From assembly GCF_000284595.1 (NCBI RefSeq), contig NC_017671.1, positions 1,707,001 to 1,771,000 of the forward strand: a stretch of DNA of 64,000 nucleotides, written 5' to 3'. Numbering within the stretch: position 1 is the first letter of the stretch; each line of letters begins with the position of its first letter. The position numbers and the translations under genes are program-made. This stretch comes from Stenotrophomonas maltophilia D457. GTDB taxonomy: Bacteria; Pseudomonadota; Gammaproteobacteria; Xanthomonadales; Xanthomonadaceae. The notes under the pieces are model-generated. The model worked only from the letters and a program-made list of their open reading frames with translations. It had not been told where the DNA came from and made no database searches. Below, in pieces: positions 53,754 through 61,944 of the stretch.

Positions 53754-54242
53754 TCAGCCGATATCGTGGGTTGCCATGCGCTCTGCATAGCTACCGTGGT
53801 TGGCCGCGTGACGGCTCATCAGCGGGCGAAGCGGGGTGTGCCCCAGCACTTCGATGTGCCCGCCCGCTGCGAGGAAGGCGTCCAGGTCGTCGGCCAACTG
53901 CTGCCGGTCGAGTTCCCTGTGTCGAATCGTGGTCGCCGCGTCACTGACGCCGGTGAGCGGACCTACCACGCAGGTCGGACGCTCACGCACGGGTGCCGCA
54001 CGCAGCGGTGCGATCGCATGTTGCGTGTGGCTGGATAGGCGCCAGATCCCGCGCACGCCGGAGCGATGGCAGATGGCCTGGCCGCTGCGTGCCAACCCTT
54101 TCAACGTGTAGCCGATAGCCTGGTGCGTGCTGTTGATGCGACCAGCGGTCTTGATCTGTTCGACCGTAGCGCCTTGCGGGAACATAGACAGGACCTTGCG
54201 CACTTCGGCGGCCCGGCCGATCTGTTGCGGGCGGGCGCTCAT
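53754..54242 (-). CDS. Prophage protein with winged-helix-like head, 162 aa
   Basis: Residues 10-70 (EVRKVLSMFPQGATVEQIKT, IGYTLKGLARSGQAICHRSG, IWRLS) look like a winged-helix DNA-binding domain. The C-terminus is polar with GGHIEVLGHTPLRPL. Probably a transcriptional or replication-associated phage protein. Confidence 0.68.
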   Translation of the reverse strand: MSARPQQIGRAAEVRKVLSMFPQGATVEQIKTAGRINSTHQAIGYTLKGLARSGQAICHRSGVRGIWRLSSHTQHAIAPLRAAPVRERPTCVVGPLTGVSDAATTIRHRELDRQQLADDLDAFLAAGGHIEVLGHTPLRPLMSRHAANHGSYAERMATHDIG

Positions 54243-54478
54243 GCGCGGGCCTCCGCGAGCAGTTCGCGCATTGCCGAGCCGTGGTGCAGGACACGCGACG
54301 ATTGGTGAGCAACGGCGTCCGGATTGTTGGTCAGGACGAGCGTGTCCTCCAGGGGATACGCGGTGTGGCCGTCCCAGTCGTCCAGTACCTCCCGCAGGCC
54401 AAAGTGCGCGCGCAGTTCCTGTGCGTTGGAGGTCTTGCCGCAGCGTTGCGGCCCGTAGATGACAACAGAACGGTTCAT
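54239..54478 (-). CDS. Very small P-loop protein, 79 aa
   Basis: Starts MNRSVVIYGPQRCGKTSNAQ, with Walker A GPQRCGKT at 9-16. LTNNPDAVAHQSSRVLHH follows, with no full Walker B. It is too short for a complete ATPase domain, so it may be a reduced NTP-binding phage protein. 4-bp overlaps on both sides. Confidence 0.7.
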   Translation of the reverse strand: MNRSVVIYGPQRCGKTSNAQELRAHFGLREVLDDWDGHTAYPLEDTLVLTNNPDAVAHQSSRVLHHGSAMRELLAEARA

Positions 54479-54801
54479 GCGGCGATTCCTCGCGTGCGGC
54501 GCGTAGCGCGGTTGTTGGGGGAGATCGAACGAACGCGCACGCCTTGGCGGTCGAGCCAGCGATGCGCGGCCTGTGCGGCAAGTCGGTTTAGAGAGAACGA
54601 GACGCCACCGAGGGTGAGCGAGTGGTGCGATACCCCCACGCTCCGGCTGGCGCTGGCGGCGACCTTCAGGAGCGACTCGCGCGGGGCAGCGGTGTAGAGG
54701 CCGGCCCATAGCCAGCCTTGGCACACCATCAGCACGAGCGACTCGCCCTGGTGGCCGGTGGCGAACTGCTGCTCGACGGGCAGCGTTGGCTGCGCGCTCA
54801 T
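54475..54801 (-). CDS. Prophage hypothetical protein, 108 aa
   Basis: Starts MSAQPTLPVEQQFATGHQGE. The centre is hydrophobic (LVLMVCQGWLWAGLYTA) and the C-terminus is basic (NNRATRRTRGIAA). No known family. Coupled to its neighbours by 4-bp overlaps. Confidence 0.65.
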   Translation of the reverse strand: MSAQPTLPVEQQFATGHQGESLVLMVCQGWLWAGLYTAAPRESLLKVAASASRSVGVSHHSLTLGGVSFSLNRLAAQAAHRWLDRQGVRVRSISPNNRATRRTRGIAA

Positions 54802-55070
54802 GCCGACAGCGCCAGGTCACGGGCCTTGGCGATCTCGGCCTCGGCGGCGGCGATGCCGATGGCGGTCAAGGTCGCCTTGCGCGGCAGCTGCGGGTCGTCG
54901 TACCGGATCAGCACGCGCTCATCCAGCCAGTTCATGACGCGACGCGTGAACAGCTTCTCGGGGCGGTTGCGGGGTGCAAACCCGTTGGCAGTGCGGTGGA
55001 GGGAGTGATCCGAAGCGCCATGCGCTGCGAGCAACGCGGCTTTTTCCTTCGGCTTGAGTGGAGCGGACAT
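54798..55070 (-). CDS. Prophage hypothetical protein, 90 aa
   Basis: Basic and helical: MSAPLKPKEKAALLAAHGAS, then RPEKLFTRRVMNWLDERVLI and an Ala-rich helix. No motif recognised. GGAGAAC precedes the start. Confidence 0.65.
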   Translation of the reverse strand: MSAPLKPKEKAALLAAHGASDHSLHRTANGFAPRNRPEKLFTRRVMNWLDERVLIRYDDPQLPRKATLTAIGIAAAEAEIAKARDLALSA

Positions 55071-55085
55071 GGGCTGTTCTCCTGG

Positions 55086-55406
55086 TCAGGCAGCGATAGG
55101 CGTGGAAGGGGAGTCGGCGGCGATCTCGGCCAGTACCTCGCCGCGATGGCGGGCGAGCAGGGAGATCGGGATGCGAAGGTGCGCGAGGCTTGCGTCAGTC
55201 CAACGCAGCTCTGCCAACGCGGCTTTTTCCATCGGTACCGGGCGAGTGGCTAGGCCACACCGGTGGCATTCGATGTGCAGCAGCGGCGGGCAGGGGGCGC
55301 CCAGGCGATGGCCGGTCGGGGCGCCTTCGGTCACCACGATGTGAGGTCGATGGCCGGGCCCACACAGCGGCACGGAATCGGGGAGCGGGCGAGAGGTCTG
55401 GCGCAT
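55086..55406 (-). CDS. Prophage hypothetical protein, 106 aa
   Basis: Contains PPLLHIECHRCGLATRP, a possible CxxC zinc element with nearby His, then a helical end. Typical small early phage gene of unknown function. Confidence 0.65.
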   Translation of the reverse strand: MRQTSRPLPDSVPLCGPGHRPHIVVTEGAPTGHRLGAPCPPLLHIECHRCGLATRPVPMEKAALAELRWTDASLAHLRIPISLLARHRGEVLAEIAADSPSTPIAA

Positions 55407-55408
55407 GG

Positions 55409-55558
55409 TCAGCCCCTCACCGAGGTGCTGAGCGCCCAGCGTGCCTTGGCCGCATCACGGTCAGCATGCGCTTGGTGGATCTCCGCGATACGCAGCGGCA
55501 CGACAACGGCGGCTGCCAGTGCGACGGCTGCCCAAGCGAGGCGGAGGCGGCGGCTCAT
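55409..55558 (-). CDS. Tiny membrane peptide, 49 aa
   Basis: MSRRLRLAWAAVALAAAVVV is a basic start plus one hydrophobic helix, followed by a charged helix. It overlaps the upstream gene by 4 bp. It could be a spanin-like or regulatory peptide but has no diagnostic motif. Confidence 0.55.
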   Translation of the reverse strand: MSRRLRLAWAAVALAAAVVVPLRIAEIHQAHADRDAAKARWALSTSVRG

Positions 55559-55854
55559 GCAGCACCGCCGTTGGCATGCTCGGCTAGGAAGGCTTGGATC
55601 TTCGGGGCGAGGGTGTCCGCCAGATCGAAGGAGGCCGAGCCGAGCCACAGAGCAGCAGGGGCGTGGGTGAAAGCATCGGGGGCATCTACGCGCGGTACTT
55701 GGCCGGGACTGGCGCAGGCGAAGGCAATCCCTCGGTGCTTCCTGTCCTTCCCTACGAAGGTGTAGAGCGATATGCGCCAGGAGTTGTCGCCGTCCCGGGT
55801 AAGGCCGAGGTTGGCGCCGAAGCACTTGGCAGTGAAATTGACTGGGGCGCTCAT
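55555..55854 (-). CDS. Prophage hypothetical protein, 99 aa
   Basis: Starts MSAPVNFTAKCFGANLGLTR; the core is SWRISLYTFVGKDRKHRGIA, then DLADTLAPKIQAFLAEHANG. Soluble, no motif known. Coupled to the flanking genes. Confidence 0.65.
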   Translation of the reverse strand: MSAPVNFTAKCFGANLGLTRDGDNSWRISLYTFVGKDRKHRGIAFACASPGQVPRVDAPDAFTHAPAALWLGSASFDLADTLAPKIQAFLAEHANGGAA

Positions 55855-56075
55855 GCCCGCACCTCCGCAGACATGTCGCGCGAGCAGGCCTCCAGGCGGA
55901 GGCTGGCGACGCCCATGCGCCGGGAGCGGCGCAGCTGGTTGCGGTTGTGTTCGCCCTTGCTGCGTACCCATAGGGTTCGGGCGGTGCTGTGATCGCGTGC
56001 TGCCACGGCCCGCAGGGCCTTCACGGCCAACAGCGGCAGCAGGCAGGGGCTTGGATCGGCGTAGCGATGGGACAT
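55851..56075 (-). CDS. Prophage hypothetical protein, 74 aa, first of leftward operon
   Basis: A small basic protein, MSHRYADPSPCLLPLLAVKA, then Arg-rich helices. It is the first gene behind the leftward operator array at 56210-56248, so it is expressed as an immediate early gene. Confidence 0.6.
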   Translation of the reverse strand: MSHRYADPSPCLLPLLAVKALRAVAARDHSTARTLWVRSKGEHNRNQLRRSRRMGVASLRLEACSRDMSAEVRA

Positions 56076-56209
56076 GGCGCGCTCCTGTTCGAAGGAGGGC
56101 GCCGGCGGGTCAGGTGCCGAGGGGGCGGCTGCTGCCGGTCAGGGGAGGGGCCGGCAGGGTGGCGACCCGCCGGTCGCCCGCCAGCTAGAGAGCTGGCAGG
56201 GCGGACTCT

Positions 56210-56248
56210 ACAAACAAACTTGCGTGCAAGTCAACAAGAAAACTTGCG
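56210..56248 (-). promoter_or_regulatory. Left phage operators and early promoter (OL/PL-like)
   Basis: Two operator-like sites, ACAAACAAACTTGC (56210-56223) and ACAAGAAAACTTGC (56234-56247), have centres 24 bp apart. They resemble the three sites before cro. A leftward TTGACT (56232-56227) lies between them with a weak -10 (TAGAGT) 18 bp on. Confidence 0.7.
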
Positions 56249-56354
56249 TCTCGGACATTGCAGGGCTCAAGGCGCCCGTTGGGGGCAGGTTTGGCACCCG
56301 GCTGAATAGGCCCATGGGTGTTAATCTCCGGGCCTTCAAAGGAGGAGGGGGCCT

Positions 56355-56648
56355 ATGGAAGTTTTCTTCAGCACGATGGGTGCGTTGGGTGTTTGGCTCG
56401 TGGCGCTTGCTGTGTTTGCATTGGCCCTGCTGGGGCTGCTCATGCCCTTGGCGGTTTTTGGTATCAAGCCTCTGTTGCGGGTCCTGATAGAGGAGCAACG
56501 CAAAACCAACCGCATGCTCGCAAAGCAGGGGCTTCGGGATCAGGGTATGGAACCAAGGGACGTGGCAAGTGTTGCCACGTCCAGAGACGACGGTGAGCCG
56601 CAGACGCTGGAGGAATTCATTCGCGAGCGTGGTGGGCGTAGCCCGTAA
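56355..56648 (+). CDS. Small membrane protein of prophage, 97 aa
   Basis: One long hydrophobic stretch (ALGVWLVALAVFALALLGLL) is followed by a basic coiled helix and an acidic tail. AAGGAGG lies 14 bp before ATG. It converges with the leftward gene at 56658. Lysogeny-expressed cargo or exclusion protein is possible. Confidence 0.65.
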   Translation: MEVFFSTMGALGVWLVALAVFALALLGLLMPLAVFGIKPLLRVLIEEQRKTNRMLAKQGLRDQGMEPRDVASVATSRDDGEPQTLEEFIRERGGRSP

Positions 56649-56657
56649 GCCCGCCAA

Positions 56658-57011
56658 TTATGGGCGTGGCAGCACTTCGGCCATGTTCTTGATAAGTCCG
56701 GTTTGTTCAAGGGGGAAGCCTTCGATGATCGCTTCCCTCGCTTCTTCCATCTCGCAGAGCAGCGTGCGCAGCTCTGTCGCGGATAGGTCGCTGAGACGTT
56801 GTCTCAGGATTAGGTGCTGGTCGACTAGCCAGTTGAGCTGGAAGGCTTCGCGCAGCAGCCGAATCCTCCGCATGTATGCCAGGGCGATGGCGTCGCTGGG
56901 CCCAGTCGTATGACACTGGCGCAGGCACTTTCCATCGGGCGGCTGAGCTTGCTGCCGAACCTTGCTAGCGAGTGCCTGCGCGAGAGCTTCCAGTGCTGCC
57001 GCTTCCTTCAT
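56658..57011 (-). CDS. Prophage hypothetical protein, 117 aa
   Basis: Starts MKEAAALEALAQALASKVRQ at 57011 behind AAAGGGGGTTG and is entirely helical (RRIRLLREAFQLNWLVDQHL, LSATELRTLLCEMEEA). It overlaps the 3' end of the repressor gene by 47 bp in the same direction and is likely cotranscribed with it in the lysogen. Unknown function. Confidence 0.65.
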   Translation of the reverse strand: MKEAAALEALAQALASKVRQQAQPPDGKCLRQCHTTGPSDAIALAYMRRIRLLREAFQLNWLVDQHLILRQRLSDLSATELRTLLCEMEEAREAIIEGFPLEQTGLIKNMAEVLPRP

Positions 57012-57498
57012 GATCAACCCCCTTTGAAATCTGGCGCTTCCGCAGGTGTGCGGTGAAGTCGACCACGTTGTCCGGCGTAACTGCCTTCTCCTGGCGCGCA
57101 GCCAGGTAGCTGTGAGCCAAGATGACAATCGAGGCGTCGTTCGCGTCTTCTGGGTCGAACGACGATCCAAGAGCGAGGCAGGCCAGGCGGACAAGTTGAT
57201 ACGACGCGGCAAGGGTAGGAGCGTCGAGTTGCACGGGTTGAGACTGTGCGGAACGAGGTGAAGAGAGCGCGCTAAGGGGCTCGCTTTTGTCCCAGCTTAG
57301 GAACTGCTCCACAGACATACCGAATGCCCGTGCCAGTTCCAGCATGTACCTGGGGCGACGGGTAGGGGTGTCTAGTAGTTGCTGGATATGCTGGTACTTC
57401 ACGTTGGGAGCGCCAGCAGCGCGGACCCGGGCTGCGAGAGCCTCCACGCCAAGCCCGTGGGCCTCCATCAGGCCCCGTGTGATTTCACCGATCAACAT
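56965..57498 (-). CDS. cI: CI-like phage repressor
   Basis: A 177-residue protein. The N-terminal lambda-type HTH at about 5-65 is ITRGLMEAHGLGVEALAARV, YQHIQQLLDTPTRRPRYMLE, LARAFGMSVEQFL. The C-terminal part has no LexA-type Ser-Lys peptidase motif, so induction would not be by RecA self-cleavage. The start at 57498 lies beside operator 1 (57499-57512), so self-control is likely. Confidence 0.85.
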   Translation of the reverse strand: MLIGEITRGLMEAHGLGVEALAARVRAAGAPNVKYQHIQQLLDTPTRRPRYMLELARAFGMSVEQFLSWDKSEPLSALSSPRSAQSQPVQLDAPTLAASYQLVRLACLALGSSFDPEDANDASIVILAHSYLAARQEKAVTPDNVVDFTAHLRKRQISKGVDHEGSGSTGSSRAGTR

Positions 57499-57563
57499 GC
57501 AAACAATCTTGCACTGTTGATTCGCAAGAAAGATTGCGCTAGTTTGTCGCAAGAATTCTTGTG
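57499..57563. promoter_or_regulatory. Right phage operators and cro promoter (OR/PR-like)
   Basis: Three palindromic sites, GCAAACAATCTTGC (57499-57512), CGCAAGAAAGATTGCG (57523-57538) and CGCAAGAATTCTTGTG (57548-57563), have centres exactly 25 bp apart. A rightward promoter TTGATT (57517-57522), 17 bp, TAGTTT (57540-57545) encloses the middle site. Confidence 0.85.
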
Positions 57564-57575
57564 AACGGGCATTCC

Positions 57576-57902
57576 ATGACCCCTCTGCAACGGGCAATCG
57601 CGATCTGTGGGACCCAGAGTGAGCTGGCGCGGCGGGTGACCGGCAAGCCCGCGACCGGCTACGTCTATCACTGGCGAAAAAACGGTGTAACCGAGGAGGT
57701 GGCGATTGCCATCGAGAGGGCGGTCGCCTCGGCGATGGCTGAGAACCAGGACGCCGCGAAGCGAGCCGATACCCTCGGAGGCAGAGTGACGGCCGACGAG
57801 CTGATACCGGATGTGCGCTGGGAGCGTGATGCGGGTGGCGCCATCGTCGGCTACTTCAAGCGCGTCAGCGGGTTGCCGGGGATGACTCATGCCAACCCGT
57901 GA
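57576..57902 (+). CDS. Cro-like / YdaS-type HTH protein
   Basis: A 108-residue protein starting MTPLQRAIAICGTQSELARR. The HTH at 1-55 has CGTQSELARRV and GYVYHWRKNGVTEEVAIAIE, the YdaS/Cro type. GTG 57561 is in frame but lies within operator 3 and only about 10 bp after the likely transcript start, so ATG 57576 is preferred. First gene of the rightward early transcript. Confidence 0.82.
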   Translation: MTPLQRAIAICGTQSELARRVTGKPATGYVYHWRKNGVTEEVAIAIERAVASAMAENQDAAKRADTLGGRVTADELIPDVRWERDAGGAIVGYFKRVSGLPGMTHANP

Positions 57903-58227
57903 CCCTGCGCTAATTATCTCCATAGCTCGCTACGGCTGGCTGCGCGGGCACCAGCGCTACCGGTTGTTCCGTATCCGGCAGCAGATCCGCAAGAGCGGGG
58001 TGGTTGTGATGCTCCTGGCGATGATTGCCCTTCTTGTACTCGGAGTGCAGAGGCGCCCACAGGACTGCAACAACCCCGCCGGCTCCGGTGTGAACGTCAA
58101 AGGATCGGATGGCCTGAAGGCGCATGCGCGTAGGGAACGTGATGATCTCTGGCATGAGGGCAATGTTGAGTACAGCGCTCCCCTGGACGGAACGATGAAA
58201 TGTTCCGCATTTCAGGGGGCTGCATGA
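57889..58227 (+). CDS. Prophage membrane protein, 112 aa
   Basis: The N-terminus is basic (YGWLRGHQRYRLFRIRQQIR), with one hydrophobic helix at about 37-52 (GVVVMLLAMIALLVLG) and a polar tail. It overlaps cro by 14 bp and the CII-like gene by 4 bp. Function is unknown. Confidence 0.62.
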   Translation: MPTRDPALIISIARYGWLRGHQRYRLFRIRQQIRKSGVVVMLLAMIALLVLGVQRRPQDCNNPAGSGVNVKGSDGLKAHARRERDDLWHEGNVEYSAPLDGTMKCSAFQGAA

Positions 58228-58754
58228 CCTGTCTCCGCTCTGACCTGTATTGGCGGGACGCCCTGCACAACGCAGTGGCCCGCGCCCCAGGTGGGCTGCA
58301 GGATGCGGCAGCCCACATCAGCAAGCGCCGAGGCAAGTCGATATCGGCGGAGACACTGCGCAAGAAGCTTCGGGGCATCGATGGTGAATCGGTCTCAATG
58401 GAGATGGCCGAGATCCTGACGGACTACTTGTTGCTGTTCGTCGGCACGCAAGACATTGCCACGGACTGGGTTTGTTCGCTCGCAGGTCAGTACAGCCTGA
58501 TGGTTGACTACGTGCCGCCGCCGCCGAAGGGCGGTTGGCCCGATGAGCTGGCTGCGATCCAGGCAAAGCTGCTGGAGCTGCACAAACTGACGGGCGCATT
58601 GGCCGGTGCGGGTATCGACGCGTTGGCCGACCAGCGTCTGACCGTTCCGGAGGCGGATCGAATCCAAGACCTGTCGCGCGAGGTACGCAAGCTCTGCTAC
58701 CGCCTCGAGCGCAACGCATGCCGTGCGGCTGGACAGCAGGGGATGGAGGACTGA
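58224..58754 (+). CDS. CII-like phage regulatory protein
   Basis: A 176-residue protein from ATG 58224, which follows AGGGGGC and overlaps the previous stop as ATGA; this is preferred over the ATG at 58200. DLYWRDALHNAV, AAAHISKRRGKSISAETLRKKLRG and EMAEILTDYLL fit the phage regulatory CII family, with a helical C-terminal oligomerisation part. It probably controls the lysis-lysogeny choice. Confidence 0.78.
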   Translation: MTCLRSDLYWRDALHNAVARAPGGLQDAAAHISKRRGKSISAETLRKKLRGIDGESVSMEMAEILTDYLLLFVGTQDIATDWVCSLAGQYSLMVDYVPPPPKGGWPDELAAIQAKLLELHKLTGALAGAGIDALADQRLTVPEADRIQDLSREVRKLCYRLERNACRAAGQQGMED

Positions 58755-58755
58755 C

Positions 58756-58986
58756 GTGGCGACCCACCACGCCCATCGATCCAAGCATCGAAGGCGTGGC
58801 CTACCCAGCGCATCTGCGCGGCAAGCCATGGAACTCGCAGCACTGGCGCTGACTGATGCAGTGCCCGGGTTGATTGGTGAAGAAGCAATGGCGGAGCGCG
58901 AGCGCATCCGCCAGAGACAAGAGCAACAAGACAACCGGCAGCACAGCCTGCCTTTGGGGAACCCTGATGTACCAAGCAAGCATTGA
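58756..58986 (+). CDS. Prophage small basic protein (GTG start), 76 aa
   Basis: GTG 58756 follows GGATGGAGGACTGAC, a strong ribosome site. Basic head (THHAHRSKHRRRG), then an Ala-rich helix and a Gln-rich tail. Unknown function; lies in the replication gene series. Confidence 0.65.
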   Translation: MATHHAHRSKHRRRGLPSASARQAMELAALALTDAVPGLIGEEAMAERERIRQRQEQQDNRQHSLPLGNPDVPSKH

Positions 58987-59161
58987 TGTGGCCCCATCCC
59001 CCCGGGTGGCTTGTGAAAGGCCGTGTGCTGGACCCGCTACTGAATCCGCCCTGGGATTGAGAGGCGTTCTCGATACCAGCGATGGGTCCTTCCTGGACCT
59101 GACGAACGCGGGTATTCCGACGCGCATTTCCTGGGTAGATAGCAGCTCGGGAAACTACTGA
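58967..59161 (+). CDS. Prophage small protein, 64 aa
   Basis: MYQASIDVAPSPRVACERPC, then LDTSDGSFLDLTNAGIPTRI. It overlaps the previous gene by 20 bp; GGGGA precedes ATG. Its stop touches the primase start, suggesting coupling. Confidence 0.6.
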   Translation: MYQASIDVAPSPRVACERPCAGPATESALGLRGVLDTSDGSFLDLTNAGIPTRISWVDSSSGNY

Positions 59162-61594
59162 ATGTCTGCAAGACTTCCTACCAACTTCGATGACGTGCTT
59201 TCACAGCTACAGTCAGCGGGGCTGCTGGTAACCGGGGCCGATCTACTCACCGATGGCCGCATGGTGCGATGCCGTGTCAGCGGTTCACGCGAAAAGCGCG
59301 GCTGGTACTGCCTTCATGAGCTCGATACTGACGATGGCGACTTGCTCGCCATAGGCACGTTCGGCGTGTGGCAGGGAAATGAGAATGGCGCCACAAAGAT
59401 CGATCTCCGAAAGCGAGACGGGGCCTTCTCCGACGTGCAGCGCGAAGCGATGCGCAATCGATTGGCGGAGGATCGTCGCAGGGCCGAGGCCGCGCGCAAG
59501 TCCCAGGCAAAGCGTGCGGCAGACAGGGCTACCGCAGCTTGGGCCAAGGCCCACGCAGTCGGTGAGGCCGATTACCTGGTCAGCAAGGGAGTGCAGGGCT
59601 TTGGATTGCGCTACGGCAGCACGGGCGTGGCGCTGGTGCCATTGCTCGACACCAACGGTCAGGTTCATGGTCTGCAGGTGCTGCGAAGCGCCAAGCAGGC
59701 AGCAGCCGGCCGCAAGCCCGCGAAGGAGTATTGGCCGGCGGGTATGGTCAAGAAGGGGCACTTCCACCTGATCGGCGGTAGCCCACAATGGATACTGTTG
59801 GTCGCAGAGGGATTCGCGACCGCAGCCACATTGCATATGGCCACCGGCTACCCCGTGGCCGTGGCGTTCGATGCCGGGAACATGTTGGCTGTGGCCTCGG
59901 CTCTGGCGAGGCGCTACCGGGGCGTCAAGATGCTGCTGTGCGCAGACGATGACGTGCTACAGAAATGCAGGCACTGCAAGAGCCGGCTGGTGCTCGCCGA
60001 GCACCCGCAGTTCTGTCCCTCCTGCGCGCAGCCACATGGCGCATCGAACGCGGGCCTGCTCGGCGCCGGGGCCGCAGCGCTGGACGTGGGCGGAGCAGTG
60101 CTGCATCCGGTGTTTGCGGACGAATCAGCCAGGCGCGAGCGCTTCATTGACAGCGGCCGCAAGGTCAGCGACTTCAATGATCTGCACGCTCAAGAGGGCC
60201 TGCACGTTGTGCGGGCGCAGGTCGAGGCCCGTCTCACGGAGCTGTCATGGCGGGTGCCCGCCGAAAAACGCGCGCCTTCCATTACCAGCGACGGGGGCGC
60301 GGGGAATGACCGCCTGGCGCCGATACACTCGTTGAACGAGTTGCTCGAGCGCTTCGCCCTGGTCTACGGGCAGGGCGGCACGGTGTTCGACCACAAGGAA
60401 CATATGCTCGTTGCGCTGGGCGATATGCGTGACGCATGCGTGCGCAAGGAACTGCACCGGGCGTGGATGGAGCACTCGGATCGGTCCATCGTGCGCGTGC
60501 GTGAAGTTGACTTCGATCCGTCGTGCGAGAAGCCTGGGGTGACGTGCAATCTCTTTGCCGGTTGGCCGACCATACCGCAGGAGGGCAACTGCGACCGGCT
60601 ATTGCAGTTGCTCTGGCACATGTGCGGCAACGAGGCCAATCAGAAGGCGCTGTACGACTGGGTCGTGAAGTGGCTTGCCTACCCGTTGCAGCACCCTGGC
60701 GCAAAGATGAAGTCGACCATCGTCATTCATGGTCCGCAGGGCACCGGCAAGAACATGTTCTTCGATGAGTACATGAAGCTCTACGGTGACTATGGTCGCG
60801 TGCTTGACCAGGCGGCGCTGGAAGACAAGTTCAACGACTGGGCAAGCCGAAAACTGTTCCTGCTGGCCGATGAGGTGGTAGCACGCACCGAGGTGTACCA
60901 CCTGAAGAACAAGCTCAAGGCGCTGATCACGGGTGACCGCATCCGCATCAACCCGAAGAACATCCAGGCCTACGAGGAAGACAATCACGCGAACCTGGTG
61001 TTCCTCTCCAACGAGGCGATGCCTGTCGTGCTGGAGGAGGATGACCGGCGCCATGCGGTGATCTGGACGCCGGACAAGCTCAGTCAAGAGTTCTATACCG
61101 AGGTACTGGCCGATATCCGCAATGGCGCCACGGCGGCGCTGCACCACTATTTGCTGCAGGTGGATCTGACCGGCTTCACCAATGGCACCAACCCGCCGAT
61201 GACCCAGGCGAAAGAGGAGCTGATTGGCCTGAGTCAGGATAGCCCGCAGCGCTTCTTGGACGAGCTTTACGGCGACGACATCCCCGGGCTCAAGCCCATG
61301 CCGGCGCTGTCGAAGGAGTGGTACGAGGTCTACAAGGCTTGGTGCGCGCGAGAGGGCCTACCCCGCCCAGCACCTTCGCCCAAGTTCATCAATGCGCTGG
61401 TGCGCAAGCGCCAGATCGTCCACCCGGACAGGGCGCGAAAGCGCTACCAGATCGAGCAGACCGTGAACGGTCCCCACGGGTTCCTGATGCTCGGCAACTG
61501 CACCGTGCCTGACGGGAAGACAGAGGCAGCATGGCTGGGAGACCAGGTCGTGTCCTTCCGTCGCATGTTCTCCGACTACAAGGGGCGTGCGTGA
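59162..61594 (+). CDS. Phage primase-helicase (Toprim + DUF5906/P4 type)
   Basis: An 810-residue replication protein. The Toprim-like primase part has VAEGFATAAT (Glu 216) and LLCADDD (261-264). A Cys4 zinc site is at 269, 272, 285 and 288 (CRHC...CPSC). The superfamily 3-like helicase part has Walker A GPQGTGKN near 525, LLADE (Walker B) and a sensor stretch NLVFLSNEAMP. It starts phage replication by priming and unwinding. Single gene in place of separate primase and helicase genes. Confidence 0.92.
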   Translation: MSARLPTNFDDVLSQLQSAGLLVTGADLLTDGRMVRCRVSGSREKRGWYCLHELDTDDGDLLAIGTFGVWQGNENGATKIDLRKRDGAFSDVQREAMRNRLAEDRRRAEAARKSQAKRAADRATAAWAKAHAVGEADYLVSKGVQGFGLRYGSTGVALVPLLDTNGQVHGLQVLRSAKQAAAGRKPAKEYWPAGMVKKGHFHLIGGSPQWILLVAEGFATAATLHMATGYPVAVAFDAGNMLAVASALARRYRGVKMLLCADDDVLQKCRHCKSRLVLAEHPQFCPSCAQPHGASNAGLLGAGAAALDVGGAVLHPVFADESARRERFIDSGRKVSDFNDLHAQEGLHVVRAQVEARLTELSWRVPAEKRAPSITSDGGAGNDRLAPIHSLNELLERFALVYGQGGTVFDHKEHMLVALGDMRDACVRKELHRAWMEHSDRSIVRVREVDFDPSCEKPGVTCNLFAGWPTIPQEGNCDRLLQLLWHMCGNEANQKALYDWVVKWLAYPLQHPGAKMKSTIVIHGPQGTGKNMFFDEYMKLYGDYGRVLDQAALEDKFNDWASRKLFLLADEVVARTEVYHLKNKLKALITGDRIRINPKNIQAYEEDNHANLVFLSNEAMPVVLEEDDRRHAVIWTPDKLSQEFYTEVLADIRNGATAALHHYLLQVDLTGFTNGTNPPMTQAKEELIGLSQDSPQRFLDELYGDDIPGLKPMPALSKEWYEVYKAWCAREGLPRPAPSPKFINALVRKRQIVHPDRARKRYQIEQTVNGPHGFLMLGNCTVPDGKTEAAWLGDQVVSFRRMFSDYKGRA

Positions 61595-61944
61595 TCACTG
61601 TGCCCATCAATGTGCGGTGTGTGCGGGATGTGCGGGCAGAAGTGCGGGCACTGAATTGCCGTGAATCTCTTGCGGCAGTGGGCGTGTGTGGGACGTGCGG
61701 GCATCGGCCTACATGGGCGGGCGCGGGCGCGAACGGGCACCCCGCTGCCACACCGCAACGCGCCTCGCGTGCGTATACAGGTGACCGCACATCCCGCACA
61801 CGCCGCACACGCCCTGTGCCACATCGATTCAGCGGCTATCGCATCCCGCACACGCCGCCGCACAGCCCGCACATGCTCGCGCGCGCGCGTTTTTCCGCTT
61901 TAACGATCTTCGAAGGGAATGGAGTAGGGGGTATCAATGGCTGA
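61591..61944 (+). CDS. Possible small Cys/His/Arg-rich phage protein (GTG start)
   Basis: An open frame from GTG 61591, overlapping the primase stop (GTGA), to 61944, overlapping the next ATG by 8 bp. The product (VITVPINVRCVRDVRAEVRA, ...GVCGTCGHRP...) is Arg-rich and low-complexity because the DNA is full of GTGCGGG and CCCGCAC repeats. The tight overlaps favour a gene; the odd composition argues against one. Confidence 0.45.
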   Translation: MITVPINVRCVRDVRAEVRALNCRESLAAVGVCGTCGHRPTWAGAGANGHPAATPQRASRAYTGDRTSRTRRTRPVPHRFSGYRIPHTPPHSPHMLARARFSALTIFEGNGVGGING

